Made by a program: the position numbers and the translations under genes. Positions 39,748 through 52,535 of a DNA stretch of 64,000 nucleotides are shown here, in pieces; the stretch's first letter is position 1; each line of letters opens with the position of its first letter. The notes under the pieces are model-generated. The model was given only the letters and a program-made list of their open reading frames with translations. It was not told the origin of the DNA and ran no database searches. Source of the DNA: Marisa cornuarietis (taxonomy: Eukaryota > Mollusca > Gastropoda > Architaenioglossa > Ampullariidae); the NCBI GenBank assembly GCA_004794655.1, contig SMMW01000046.1:9473501-9537500 (forward strand), in the 5' to 3' direction.

Positions 39748-40573
39748 TAGGTGGTTTTGCGACGCCATAACAAAAATGGCTTACCTGTAGGCGGAGCTAT
39801 GCAAATTAGTGACGTCACTATTACGTCACTCATCTTCTGCTCTCTCTCCTCGCTAAACTCCCCTGATATCGTCTCCTTCATCTTCTTCAAATCCTTCCTC
39901 CAATTATTCCGATAAATAATATCCAGAAATGAACAAAATTTTACCTGAAGTCGCCTTCCCCATCTTCTTCGAATCCTTCCTCTATATTCCGAGAAATAAT
40001 ATCCAGAAATGAACAAAATTTTTCCTGAAGTCGCCTTCCCCATCTTCTTCGAATCCTTCACAATCCACATTCACGTAAAAACTCAAAAAACAAATCAAAG
40101 TCTTCGACTAAACTCAACACAAACAACCTTGTCACTTCTGCATCCATCCTAAACTTCTTTCTGCTATATTTTCCAGACTCTGCACCTCTCAACCATTCCT
40201 TGAATTCCACAATTGCACCACAAATTTTCGCGAAATTTCCACGCACACTCGCCATCTTCAATCCTCTCGAATTTCTATCGTCTGCTCACATCAAATCAAA
40301 ACTTTTCCGCGCCAAATATCACATGACTAAAACCAGCCAATAATTTAACACAACTCCATGTCAATCACCATCACGTCACTCGACCAGTCCTCAACATTTG
40401 TCCTCTACAATAAAACGTACCCCTAACCCACACCCATAACCCTAACCCCACTTCATAAATCACACACAACACCAACCAATGCCCAACCTCACACCCCTCT
40501 CAAATATCGATCCTACCCGGTCTCCCCCCCCCACAAAATAGTACAGCCCACCGTGACCTAGTAAAACCACCTA
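39748..40573. mobile_element. TA-flanked, inverted-repeat-bounded element (~820 bp)
   Basis: The left end TA-GGTGGTTTT (39748-39758) mirrors the right end AAAACCACC-TA (40563-40573), consistent with a TA target duplication as in Tc1/mariner-like elements. The interior holds a ~75-bp tandem repeat (39880-40065), CG-containing ACGTCA motifs, a minus-strand frame of 67 codons (40261-40058; MASVRGNFAKICGAIVEF...) and a degenerate telomere-like stretch near 40410-40455. No transposase is present, so it is probably non-autonomous. Confidence 0.5.
39880..40065. repeat. ~75-bp tandem repeat, about 2.5 units
   Basis: ATAATATCCAGAAATGAACA-AAATTTTWCCTGAAGTCGCC then TTCCCCATCTTCTTCGAATC is present twice in full and once partly. 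Confidence 0.8.
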
Positions 40574-40579
40574 CATGAC

Positions 40580-43300
40580 AGTTCTGCCATGTTACTGTTT
40601 GTTGATTGGTACTACATGTATTATTGACATCACTTGGAAATGTACCAGGCTCATACAGATATAGGTTTAACGGAAAATTAACCCATTTTCCATTATGCAA
40701 GCTTCACATGTGGATTGATTCATTTAAAACTGTCAGAGAAGTGAAAGGCAGATTAGTTTTGATTTTGGTAATTAATGGTTGTCAAGAGTCTATAATCTCA
40801 ACTTTCAAAGTAGTTTTTGGTTTCTCACATACAAGCTTTTACAAGTAGTCCATCATTTTCGAGGCAGTATGGCTTTGAAGTCAACATATCCTAAGTCTCT
40901 CTTTTTTTTTTTTTTACAACAGTGTTTCTTTGTTGCTAATGTATGCATGCCAGTTTATGCAAATCATTTTAGAGAAACATATGTTAGTCATCATCTTCAT
41001 GAAACATTTGAGTGAAGAAAGGTGACATGTCTGCACACTTGAAGTGTTCATGAAAGTGAACAGCCTCATGGCTTTCTAGGATAGGTATATACTTCTGCAA
41101 TTGTTTAGCGACTCTCTAAAAAGGCATAGATGTAATCAACCTGCAACTTGTTCCTATTATTGATTTTTAATGTAAACATTGCTTTTAAGTCTCTACATAA
41201 AATTATGTATATGTACAATAGTCAATTTTAGTGACAAACTGGACAAAGTATCCTTTCACCAGGAGAACCCCACCTAAACATCGGCCCTGGCTAGATAACC
41301 TTTTAGACGGGGCACTAAACTGGAAAATTGAAAAATTAGCGTTTGCTTCAATGTCTCGGTCAGGCACACAAAATTAAATTATTTTTTAATGTAGTTCACA
41401 AATAAAATATACTGTAACAAACAAGCATTCCACATTTGAATTAAGAAGTCAGACCTCTATAGCCTGAGGGTTAGATTTATCATATTTCTTGGACAACTGG
41501 GGATTTTTTACACTGCTAGAATTATGATCACAGTTATATAAAGTACTGTTTTTGTATACCATTTCTTACTATACTGTTCTTGTCACCCAAGAGTTATGAT
41601 CAAAATCATATAAAGTACTCTGTTTATATTTACCTTTTCTTACTTTGCTGTTCTTGTCATCCCTGGTCTGTATACTGTAGTAACTCTTGTATTAACTCTG
41701 ATTTTACCCTTTGGCTCCCCCACTCCAGGAAGGGAGTGGGAGAAAGAAAGAGATATAATACGATGTCACAAAGAAGCAAAGAGTTGTCAACTTCGGTCAA
41801 GTAAGCAAAGGTCAATCAAGAGTATAGCGAGAATCTGCACAAAATTTTATTTAAGCTCCTGAAGCAGTGGGAACACAAACACAAACCTGCAGCAGTACTT
41901 GATCACAAGTGCATCATAGTCCTCGAACAAGTGTTTCAATATTTCCAAACACCGATGCACAATAATGCATGCAAATTCCTGAATCAAAAATGTCTGGGCA
42001 TAATGAAGTAGTAGACCAAAGCTGACAATAAAATCATGGTAGGAAGAAGAGTTTGCAGCAGAAATCAATTTAGGTCTGGGTGCATTCAAAAGGAGTCAGT
42101 CAAGTGGTTGTTGAGTTTCCCTGGGATGACACAGCAATAAATGTATTTTAAATAGTGGCATGTACTTCACTGTGATATATTTCTAAATTTTCTGTGTTAG
42201 AAGGATGATGATGACCTAATTTGTAAAGTGCATTTTCCCATGTGTACCCCAGTTCAATGCCCTACACATGAAAGGCTCCAAAACGAACTGAAAGTAAACT
42301 AAACAAGAAAATATAAGCATCAGCAAACAAAGACCACCATAGCAAACATGAACTAAGTGCATGTATGTAAGATTAGGGAAGAGAACTGCTTCTGAATCTT
42401 TTGTCAATTACAGCACCCCAAGACTGTGGGGAAAGTTTTTTTTAAGAAGCTTTAATTTTAACATTTTATGATAAGCATAATTTATTTTAATTTCATATTT
42501 CACCAAACAAATTTACATGCAAAACAGAAAGTTATGCCTAAAAAAGCAACAAATAATAATGGCTTAAAATTAAAATGAGGTAAAAGTAGTTCATTTCTCT
42601 TTTTATGTAAGTTTTCTTTGAGATTTCAATAAACAGAATATGGTTGTAAAGAAACAGAGGAAAGTGATTAATAATCGCTTTTTTTCAAATTGCTTGCACA
42701 GTTGCATGTACACACAGCCTCCTGCATATATGTAAATACGTGCACACAAACCAACAATCATTACATGCATACACATATTTCCACTCTGTGATCAAGGAAA
42801 TAAGGACAATATTCCTAAACGTTTAAAGGGCTGAAACGTCACAGTTTAAAACAAACAATTCTGCATGCTGCTGTCGCTCTCTCAGTCACTGTTTGCATAT
42901 GGCACACTAAGAATTTTCGTTTTCCAGGAAGCATGGAACTAATCTAGAAAACCATGAAGTCATAAATGGCCAAAGAGTGTGTTCTGATCTACACTGTGAC
43001 TTCATGGTTGTTAAAAATATTAACATTTGTATGCTTTTGGTCTAGCCTTGCAAGGTAGCCTTGTACTAATTAAGTCTGTGCAAATGGAGTCATGTAAAAT
43101 AGAAAAATGTATTCTTCAGGTTACAAACTTTCCTTTCATTGCTTAAACATAAAAACAAAATTCATGTGCTACTCTCAAATTCAGAACACATTTGGTACAA
43201 TCATGAAGCTCCATCAGTGACAAAAAAAAAAAAGAAAAAAAGAAAGAAAAACCAATGAATGTCTTAGCAACTGCAACTGTTCGCATTTTCTTAAAGTCCA
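40580..43300. other. Intergenic region / possible TBCE 3' UTR
   Basis: AT-rich. A minus-strand frame at 42089-41847 (ending PLLQELK, with the stop overlapping an AATAAA) has no recognised family and may simply be 3' untranslated sequence. Nothing else is supported. Confidence 0.35.
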
Positions 43301-43304
43301 CATA

Positions 43305-44500
43305 TCACCGCCACTTTACTTGAATCGTGTCACCAGTTTCTACTGAGTAAAATGAGAGCTGCCTCAACTCATTGTCAAATTCTATCTCTGGTCCTTGCAT
43401 CTGTAACAACAACAACAACAATTAAATAATAGTTATAGTGAAAGTGAATATTTATATAGCCTTTTATCCCTGAAACAAGGCTTAAATGTTTTACACACAT
43501 AAACATCCACACACAACATAGCATGCATGCGCACACACACACACAAGGTGGAGGAAACCAGAGAACCCTGAGCCATGTATGCCTGACAGGTGGATAAATG
43601 TATTCTAACGTGAAATACTTTAGAAAAACATCAACCATACCTTATGACTGATGTATGACAGTTTAAAGTCTTTGTCTAGCCGAAATATCCGTTGAATCAA
43701 AGTCTTCAGCTTCTGGACTGACATTGTAGCTACAGCAGTACAAAGAACAAACAAACAAACAAAAAAAAACCACTTAAAGAAATGCTACAAATACAAGTTA
43801 CACATGTTGTACAAATGTGACACAGAATGCATGAGAGATTAAGTGTATAGAAGCAAGTTTTTTCTAAATTCGTAGATATTTTACTTGTTACTTTTTAAAA
43901 TCAAAGTATTCAGTTATAAGTTGTGCTCTTAATTTTAAATTCATTTTTCAGAAAGTACAATTTACAGAAAGATTTTATTAAATTCTCATCCCAAAATCAA
44001 TCAAAGAAACATAGAGATATTTTGTTTAAGTACTTACAAGGTAATTTCTTTTCCATTATTCCTTTCTCAGGGTCCTGTGGACTGAAAATTTTTATTGCTT
44101 ACATAAATTAAGGAACTGTGTACACACACCAGGAAAATACCTGTCAGTTATAACTTTATTCTACACCTAGCAGATATGCATGCATACATACAGAATACAT
44201 TAAAAGCTAATAGAGCACCAAGTGAAAGAGAAGATGTGAAGATCAATTGCTATTAAAAGACACTTTCTCTCCTGCGAATATGTGCACATACAACAGATTC
44301 CATTTATCCATTTAATCCTGCAAGCAGCCTCTCTATTACGTTACAAAAGTGTCCTGTGTATGTCAGCCTATAAACACAGAAAAGATACTGATAAGATTGC
44401 CTTTAATGTTAACCTATAAACACAGAAAGGATACTGATAAGATTGTCTTTCAATGACAGTGATTGCTGTACCATTTCTGAGTTTTCAGGAGCACCCCATT
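43305..44500 (-). CDS. TBCE: TBCE exons 11-14: C-terminal ubiquitin-like region
   Basis: Exon 11 has [20 protein letters not shown], exon 12 [14 protein letters not shown], exon 13 [16 protein letters not shown] then KLSYISHK, and exon 14 [20 protein letters not shown]. These parallel the human C-terminus block by block. The stop is TGA at 43307-43305. Confidence 0.88.
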
Positions 44501-47500
44501 CTGTCGAAACATGAATACAGAATCACTTTAACTCTTATTCTCATTTATGTCAATCATGTGTGACTTTTATATGCCAAACAGGATGTTACACCAATATTCC
44601 TTAAATTTATTTATTTTTCTTTTACAAACTTTTCTGGCAACATTGATTTAAGACAGTAAATTTCTCTAAATAGAAATCTGGTTATCATACTGCTAACAAG
44701 ATGACAAAAACGTGGATGTTGTGCTTGGAACTCTAAATCTGGATTATCTTTTGATGAGTCCTGGCTGCCTCCTGCCTTTAGCCAGTCTGGTCCAAATTTT
44801 TTCAGGTAGTCAATCTCTGCACCTTTTCGCTCTTGTTCATCCACCTTGAAATAAGACAGCAGCAGCCACTATTACATAAATTTATAACTTTTCTTAGCAA
44901 TTTGTATTTGTGGTCATACCAAACAGAAAAAGGGAAATAAATTAGTGACTGATCAATTCATCTATTCACTAATGAATCTTTTCCCCAACATACACATATT
45001 CATGCACACAAGTGCAAGCACCCGCACATGTGCACACACATACATACGCATGCACACACATAAACAGAAACTTTTTACAATAACTTTCTGGACAGTTAAA
45101 AGTCTGAAGAATGTATAGCTCTGACTAGTAAGACTTAACCAGCATTTATGAGCTCACAGAAAGCAGGCAGCCTTACATCAGTCCTGTTAAATCGAGTCAG
45201 ATTGCCGATCTTGGCTATGACAATCTCTCTGACTGTCTCTGCAGCTCCCAGGTGAGGCAAGCTCCCAAAGCCGAGGTCTGCAAGGTTCTGAAGCTTGTTG
45301 AGCTCATTTATTGATGCCCACTGAAAACAAATTACTGCAAGCTCACAAGAAGCTTAATTTTTTTTTTCAAAAGGAGAAGGCTCTCCACATGTGGTGCTGG
45401 GATTAGTGATAAATAAATAAATCTCTTATGTTTCTTGTCATCTAAAAGTCTTAGCGAAGAAACTAAATACTGCAGTATATAAAAATTTAGAACTATTTAT
45501 GAACAATGTAAGATAAACATGCTTTAGACACCTTATGACTCCACATGTGCGACGTTCATCAACTTGTGAAAGGTATTTGCATTTATATACACTAACTGAA
45601 ATAGGCAATAAAGAAAGAAAAATATCTCCTTCACACATAGATGTATAGACATATGCAAATATAAAATCAAAAATCCAAATTCATGTACTTCTATGTAAAT
45701 CCTCCTATAAATACTATTACATTGAAATTGTTAATTCATCAACTTACAGCTGCATGTGTTTAGACTTTAGAGAAAGGCAACAGGGCCATGTCATATCATT
45801 CATCTCCTATGTTGTTTGCACTGGGTACCCATCAATTCTCACAATCAGTACAAACTGTCTGTGTTGTGTTTAATTTCTTTGCAGGTTCCTGCCCTGACTA
45901 TTCCTTTCAATTTCTCTTCCACTACATCCCAGCCAGACTACTCTGCTCTTCATCTGATGACTATGATTTCTATCCCTGTCACCAGAGCAACCAAAAATGG
46001 TCACCGGATTTTTAGTTATTGTGCTGCAAAGCAGAAAACTCTCTTCCCTTCCATATCCACCATCTACCCACCATCAAATCCATTTAAATGTGCACTAAAA
46101 ACACATAGCTGTCAATAGTTGCGATCATAGTCAATTGACTAGTCTGTCTGCTCATCTTTATCTGCAAATTTATGACACTCTCCATTCTTATTGTTTGTTC
46201 CCTGATTCCTCTTTGTGTCTTCTATGTTTGACTTTTATTACTTGTCTGCACAAATGTTTCTCCTTCTGTCCCTTCACATTCTGTCCATATGTGTTAAGAG
46301 CATGCTCCTTAATGCATGTGATTATGAACATCTAAATCACATGTTTATTCTTATAATGGACAGAAATAATTGAAATATACTCTGATTCTAAACATAGTAT
46401 CATTACTTACATCTGAAATTTTGTTTAAAGTTATGTACAGATGTTTCAGCTTGGGAAAAAGTTGAGACTTCTTTCTGTAAGGTACATCAGGAAAATATAT
46501 CCTTTCTATGGGATTGTCTGTGATCACCAAGGTCTCCAGTCTGAATATGATGAATAAGAAAAAAAAAAGATGAAGGTAAATATGTACTGAATTTAATAAA
46601 GAAAACTATTTACAGTTAATTGCAGGTAAACAAGTTTATCAACAGGCCCTTTAATCTAGATTTGTACAAAAAAGCTAGTTAATTTAATTACGATTTATTC
46701 AAAGACCTCTTTTTATCATTCTATTCTCTAAGAACAGCAATTTCTATGAGGCATTCTTAATTCAACAAAATCACATTTTTGGTGTTCACATGCAAAATTA
46801 TATTTCCAACCGTTATGTTAATAGTGACAGAAGATTTTTATGCACATTAGTTTGAAAGCAAGTTTTCAGTCTGCTGATAAGAAAACCCACTGCTGTAGCT
46901 TTCCAAGTTTCAGAACTTCGTCCCAGCTGCTGATGTTGTTATTTTCTAGGCTCAGCATTGTAAGCTGCTGCAAACAGTACTGTGGCTCCTCCAGCATCTG
47001 CATTGCATTGGCACTGACATACAGTGTCTCCAAAACAGGAAATAAGGCGCAACACTGCAATACCTGGCAAAAAGATGAAATGCTGATTAGGAAATATTTC
47101 AGCAAGACCAGCAGTAGATGAGATAAAAATCCAAAGAATCAACTAAAACAAACTCCTGATATTTGAAACATGATCAAAACGCTTAAATAGTAAATAAAGG
47201 AAAATGCATGTGTATAAAAAGACCTGCAGGATTTAAGAAATGAATTGCTTGAGAGTAGATCATACATTTATTCAACTAGCAAACAGTACATAAACACAGC
47301 TAAAAAGATATGCACATAATAAGCAAGAGAGCATTTTTTCAAAGCCATAAAAGAACGGATAACAAAAACTTTGGAAAATTTTGTCAAAGAAAGCAAATTA
47401 TTTTTTTTATTTAAATTGCATTGCCATGGAAAACCTCAAACATAGTTTTAAAATTCCAAAGTTTATGACTACCACAGCAGCAGCAAGTTTTTAAATATTC

Positions 47501-50500
47501 AAGAATAATAATTTCTATTCAGCATTCAGAATGAGAACTATACAGCTTTTGAATTATTCATTACTTTCTCAAAAAACTTTTCTCGTGTTAACTAAAAAAT
47601 AAATAATCACATTAAAAGCTAAAATCTGACTGACTGACCAACTAACAGGCCAAAATTAAAAATGAGAGAGAATAGTCAAGAGAAATATGGGTAAAAAATA
47701 TAGAGAAAAAAGATGAAAAACTGCTACCTCATGCCAGCTTGACGACATTTTGTTCAAGTACAAATTTCTGACAGCTTTAAAAGCTTTCAACAGGTCTGCT
47801 GAATATGTTGGAACACGAAGCTTGTTTTCGCTAAAGCAGACAAAACTTTGAATGATCATGAAGGTAACTTTTTCTTCATATTCAAGATATTATTATTTTA
47901 TCTATTCCTTTTGAAGAGAATCAGCTTTATAAAAAAAACTTTTTACTATGGCGCCAAAGGAAATATTGAAAAGAAAAAACAAATTTATAAAAACCTTTTA
48001 GCACATAATGACATTTTGGCTAAAGGATAATATACTCATCCCAACCTTTCATGTCACAGCAGCATTATCTCTCATATCTACATGATTCATCAAAAACCAT
48101 AAAATATGGACACCAAAAATATGTCCTTGTTCTCCAATGTCTAAACACACACCTAAGAAAAAGTGAGTGCAGATTAGGTAACTGTTGACAGATCTTTGCC
48201 ACCATTGGCCAAGATGCTATTAAGTTCAGAGACAAATCTAGAGTCTGGATGGAAGGTGTGTTCTGGGACAGTTCACAATCTGGCTGTGTGCCATACACAT
48301 CCATGCCCCGTATGGACACCTCTAGCAGTCGATTCAGTTGACTGAAAAAAGCAGAAACAAACACAAAAATTTGTTAATTTAAAAATTTTTTCATTATTGA
48401 TAAATGTCAATGATAACACTTTAATAATCCATGTGGAAATTACCCAAAACAAAACAAGCAAGAAAATAACTAAGCAGAAGGAATTAGTAGAAATGTTGTA
48501 ATCAATCAAAAGGGCCACACAACACATCAATGATAAGTATGGCAAAGAGGTCACTTTCAAATTTCTTGGAAACCCCATAGTCTGAACTGGTGGAAATTGA
48601 TGGAGAGAAAATCTTCTATCTGCAATCATGCCACCCCTGTTATGACCTACACAGCAGTAGTGACCTCTGCATTTTTTTCCCCATTTTCCCACAATATTTC
48701 AACATGCCATGAATCAGCCCAGAAACTGCAAGTGGAGCAAACAAATCTTAATGCACGAAAGTTGATGCACGAAAGATGAAAAGAGGCATTAGATGCATGA
48801 AATGAGCATCGCCAAGCCCCAAAATAAGAATTAATGCCATTGCTCAGGAAAAAACCCAGCTCTAAAATATTGTTGCTAGCCTCCAGAATTGCTGACTGTG
48901 ATTTCTAGTCTGTTGCTTTTCTGTTTTCAACATGTGTCAAGAACATTTAGGACTCTTCACAATCAACCAACAGTCTCTTTCACAATCTGTCCTCACATGA
49001 ATGTTAAAGGGCACTAACACCGAGGACATGGAAGTTCTGCTTCCTAACCCAGTTCTGTCCCTTAACTGCAGAAAGTGATGTAGCACCAACTGTTCTAGTC
49101 TTTAGGTGTATATGTACATGACATATATATCTTTATGTGTGTATTTACATGACATGAGTTTTTATATGTGCATGTATATGAAATGTATTTTTTATGTATG
49201 TACATGACATATATTTGTAAGTCGGTAAACGTGCATATGTATGATGCATCCTTTTTTCGTACTATAACTCCTTGTTACATGTGGAAAATAAATTTCTTTT
49301 TATCTATCTACCTATAATGCAGAGATTGTGATTATGACTAATTTCTGAGGGTTTGAAGGTCAGATAATCTTACAACAATGTCAATGACCAACTTCTACTG
49401 CAGCTATTTGAAGAAAATGATCAATTGGAAATACCAAACTCCGAACGAAAAACACCATTTAATAATAAAAACAAATTAATCAAATAAAAAAAAAAACTCT
49501 TTAAAAATTCATATTAATATTTTTAATAGATTTTAAGTCATTTTCTTAATAGCATTAAGTCATGTTCTTAATAGCATTAAGTCATGTTCTTAATGATGCT
49601 GAGTTAAGGCAGGAACAGCAGACGTCTTTAATGTTAACTTAAAAAGTTGAGTTCATGCACGCTTATAGGACTAAAAAAATAGAAGGGTGTTCTAACAAAT
49701 TTACACGGAGATATAATAACTACTGTTTTCAACTTGACCAGCTTATTTCCCTGGAATAAAAGATATCTGTATCACAAAACAATGTTAACATTAGGGCCTC
49801 AGCCCTGTTCCATACCTCTGCATAAAGTTTACTTTTTCAGCTCCAACCATCTCTACAACAGTTGGTCTGTTATCAGCATCCAGCACATAAAGTGTTTCAG
49901 TGTTGACCCCTGCCGTGCCATGTTCTTGTATCCCATACCGACTTCGAATGGCTTGAAAACAATCAATACCCAGACATGCTTTCTTTGGTCGCAGAAATGA
50001 TCCTGATATTGGATGACTTGGAACAGAAACACAAAATTATTTATACACTGTGCTTTGTACAGCAAACAATGATGATGAAATTGATGACAATGTCAGTTGT
50101 GGTGGTTTTGGTGACTATGCTGATATGTATGGTATTTTTAAATGTAGTCATGATCAAGGCAACTGAAGAAGAATTCTTGCTAATCACTTTCAAATGATTT
50201 TAGTTTGGAGTCTAATATTAAAAACAAGTAAAACAGCACCCTGATCTATTTCCTTGTTATTTCTGAGAAGTTAGTAAGTTGTTAATGTAATTGTTTCTAA
50301 ACAGTATATAAGAAATGATTTCTGTTATTCAGAAAAATAAACAAAGGCAAAATTGACAATTTGTATGTCAATTTGTAATCTTTGTAATTCAGTCACAGTT
50401 CCCAAGCTTTAACCTCTCTTATTCCAGAAAGAATCTCAGAAAAAGAAGAAGAGACAGAAAAACTAGAAAGAAGACTAAAATGTCTATATGTATGCATGTA

Positions 50501-52031
50501 TCTACTGTGATTAGAAAACTATATATATGAAAAGTATGTGGTAAATGCTTTGTAGGTATCTGTCTCCATCATGATTTTAATGTGCACGTGCACACAAACA
50601 GATTTTTATTTATTACAAAAATTAGCATTCATGTATCTGGTCATTGTCAAAAGACAAAAGAAAAGGCTTTCCCAAGTTTTGAAACCATCAGTATTGTTCA
50701 TAAAATAAATGCAGGTGGATTAGCATACTCCTATGTATAGGCCATTATCAAGTCAAGTTCCTCGTGCTATGTCACTTGGCGAATGAAAAAGGAATTATTA
50801 TATAATTATCAACAAAATCTACCTGGTTTGAAAATAACGGACTCCTTCATGTGATCCATCATGCTTGCCACGAGTGGGATCATCCCATTCTACACCAAGC
50901 CAAACACCTAGAAAACAGGAAAAGTAAATGGCTCTATAATGTTTGAGAATATTGGGCATAATCAGCAAGTTGCTGACATAAGTGTCGCAAACTAAGATGA
51001 TGACTGGTTCAAATCTGCCTTCTTTTTCTTTATATTACATCTAATCATTCTCATTTTCTTTTTGATGAGGGGTGGGGTGGTGGCGCAGGGGGTTAAAAGT
51101 CCAGTGAAATGCTAGTGTGTGCATGGTTAGTGGGTGATTGATATAGCAGGCGAATGAGAATTTATGTGAGGTGTGTATGGACTTGGATGCACTTTTAATT
51201 GATGTATTTAATGATATATTAATTCATCTCATAGATGAATGGCACAGGTGGTAAATGAGATGTGGTGTATCCACATGTGCATGTGTGTGTCGGTGGCGGT
51301 GTGGGGGTTAAGGTTTATAAATCTGTACACCTATGTCTCAAATCTAAATCATGCGCATGAAAGAAACAAAAAATGATTAGTACTGTTACACTAACAGTAT
51401 CTTCGCCTTTTGATTTTCTATTTTAACTAACCTTTAGTTGGAGGGACTGTCCCGATGTATTTGACTGTACCAAAGTTTCCATCACACCGTATGCGATCGC
51501 CAACTTGTAGAATACTTCCATCTGGACGCATCAAGTCTGTAAGAAGGCAGCCAGTTTGGATCACTTTTTAAATCAACAGCCTTAGCGATTATTCTATATA
51601 TATACTTTGTACAATAGTTAATAGACACGTACGTCTTCGGTAAACTGCATGTACTCATGAACGTTGATCAACGTTCATGATGTACTCACAAAACTTTGCA
51701 AATTTTATGCCTTTTAAAAATGAAATTAAATATCATGATTACAAATATGATGTGTGTGTGGGGGGGGTGATGGCTCTCCAGCTACATGTCCACAGCATTT
51801 TCTACCAACTCGTTACGACATTCTCAGATTCACTGATTTTGTAGTCGGTATTGGCACTTAGGACGGTCTTGGCACAGCAGATACCCATGTCTGTGTTCAG
51901 TGAGATAGATTCTGATGAAGAAAATTTAACTGATGTATTTCCTTGTAAATTATATTTTCTTATTTGCTTTTGGTACCTGTAATTAACTACTTAGTCATCC
52001 TTAACCGCTTACCTGCGTCGTCTGCCGCCAT
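43305..52031 (-). CDS. TBCE: Tubulin-specific chaperone E
   Basis: TBCE binds alpha-tubulin and, with TBCC and TBCD, assembles and disassembles tubulin heterodimers in the cytosol. Fourteen exons join in phase: 52031-52013, 51536-51432, 50907-50823, 50016-49816, 48341-48153, 47830-47728, 47063-46891, 46540-46411, 45320-45177, 44844-44691, 44500-44422, 44081-44038, 43729-43641 and 43400-43305, total 536 aa (human ~527). The N-terminal CAP-Gly domain has [23 protein letters not shown] and [13 protein letters not shown], so the GKNDG motif is GKHDG. LRRs follow ([44 protein letters not shown]). The conserved [13 protein letters not shown] segment is next, and a C-terminal ubiquitin-like domain ends DTIQVKWR. 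The exon 11/12 junction (weak GT|GTTTAT donor) is the least certain. Confidence 0.94.
44350..44445. repeat. 46-bp tandem duplication across the TBCE exon 11 donor region
   Basis: CCTATAAACACAGAAARGAT then ACTGATAAGATTGYCTTT occurs twice, 46 bp apart (from ~44370 and ~44413). One copy is the 3' end of exon 11 plus donor; the other is intronic. Confidence 0.75.
45774..46345 (+). mobile_element. Diverged, 5'-truncated CR1/L2-type LINE copy
   Basis: Antisense to TBCE, in intron 8. It matches the 56.6-57.2 kb part of the larger element: TGGCTACCCATC-like start, CAGTACAAACTGTCTGTGYT, SCPDY, the VTRAT-like segment and the terminal AAGAGCATGCTCC motif. It has multiple frameshifts and has lost the (TTA)n tail. 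Confidence 0.8.
46411..48341 (-). CDS. TBCE: TBCE exons 5-8: leucine-rich repeats
   Basis: Exons 48341-48153, 47830-47728, 47063-46891 and 46540-46411 carry the LRR solenoid, e.g. [33 protein letters not shown] and [16 protein letters not shown]. The S/N-x-W-x-E-V spacing is characteristic of TBCE. Confidence 0.9.
49110..49260. repeat. Degenerate TGTACATGACATATAT repeat
   Basis: Three to four loosely spaced copies of TGTACATGACATATAT-like sequence in TBCE intron 4. Three 25-bp-spaced TAAGTCATGTTCTTAATAGC copies follow at 49535-49600. Confidence 0.55.
50823..51536 (-). CDS. TBCE: TBCE exons 2-3: CAP-Gly domain
   Basis: Exon 2 (51536-51432) encodes [20 protein letters not shown]. Exon 3 (50907-50823) encodes [20 protein letters not shown] then GVRYFQT. 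CAP-Gly domains bind the EEY/F tail of alpha-tubulin. The conserved glycines and the W-x-G-V-x-WD block are present. Confidence 0.93.
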
Positions 52032-52324
52032 GGCATACCGATGGCTTCTAGAACTTGCATTTAAAATAAGAAAAAAATGACATTAAAATAATTTTAGTCT
52101 TATGATTATTATAAGAAAAATATTTATAACGTTTTAATTTTATTTATTTATTTATTAACATATTTATTTTTTTTAAGTGAAGTGCAATGATTTGGATAAC
52201 ATTAAAAAGTATCATTTCCGGATCGGCGTCTGTCAACAATAACAAGCATACTGCCTCCCGTTTATCAGATGGTGGGGAAAGGTGACCATCATGACCTAAT
52301 AGTAATACATTACGTCTGCAAGAA
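52032..52324. promoter_or_regulatory. Putative bidirectional promoter between TBCE and the SAM-like gene
   Basis: The two start codons face away from each other, 293 bp apart. The interval contains an ETS-type CCGGAAAT site (minus strand, 52221-52214), a motif common in bidirectional housekeeping promoters. There is no TATA box at a sensible place. Confidence 0.45.
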
Positions 52325-52535
52325 ATGGAGCGGCTCGGTCACCATGTGAGAGTTTGGTCTAAATGGCAATTAAACAGGGCGTCTGCTGTCCTTATTCTTG
52401 GTGCAGCTATTATTATTGGAAGCTACCAATTTCGCCATGATCAATGTCAACCGAATCTTTGCATTTCAGCAGATCTTCATAACTGGCTGGCAGAAAACAG
52501 TCTTCATCACCTAGAGAGCGAAATTATCAAGCTAG
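52325..52535 (+). CDS. SAM-like gene exon 1 (membrane anchor)
   Basis: ATG at 52325 and donor CTAG|GTATGG. 70 codons plus one base. It includes the hydrophobic segment and the first helix of SAM-like domain 1. Confidence 0.65.

Noticed and set aside
40410..40455. Interstitial telomere repeat
   Set aside because: Only a few irregular CCCTAA words; not a tandem (TTAGGG)n array.
41847..42089. 80-codon minus frame ending at an AATAAA
   Set aside because: No domain and no clear splice acceptor. It may be 3' UTR of TBCE or chance.
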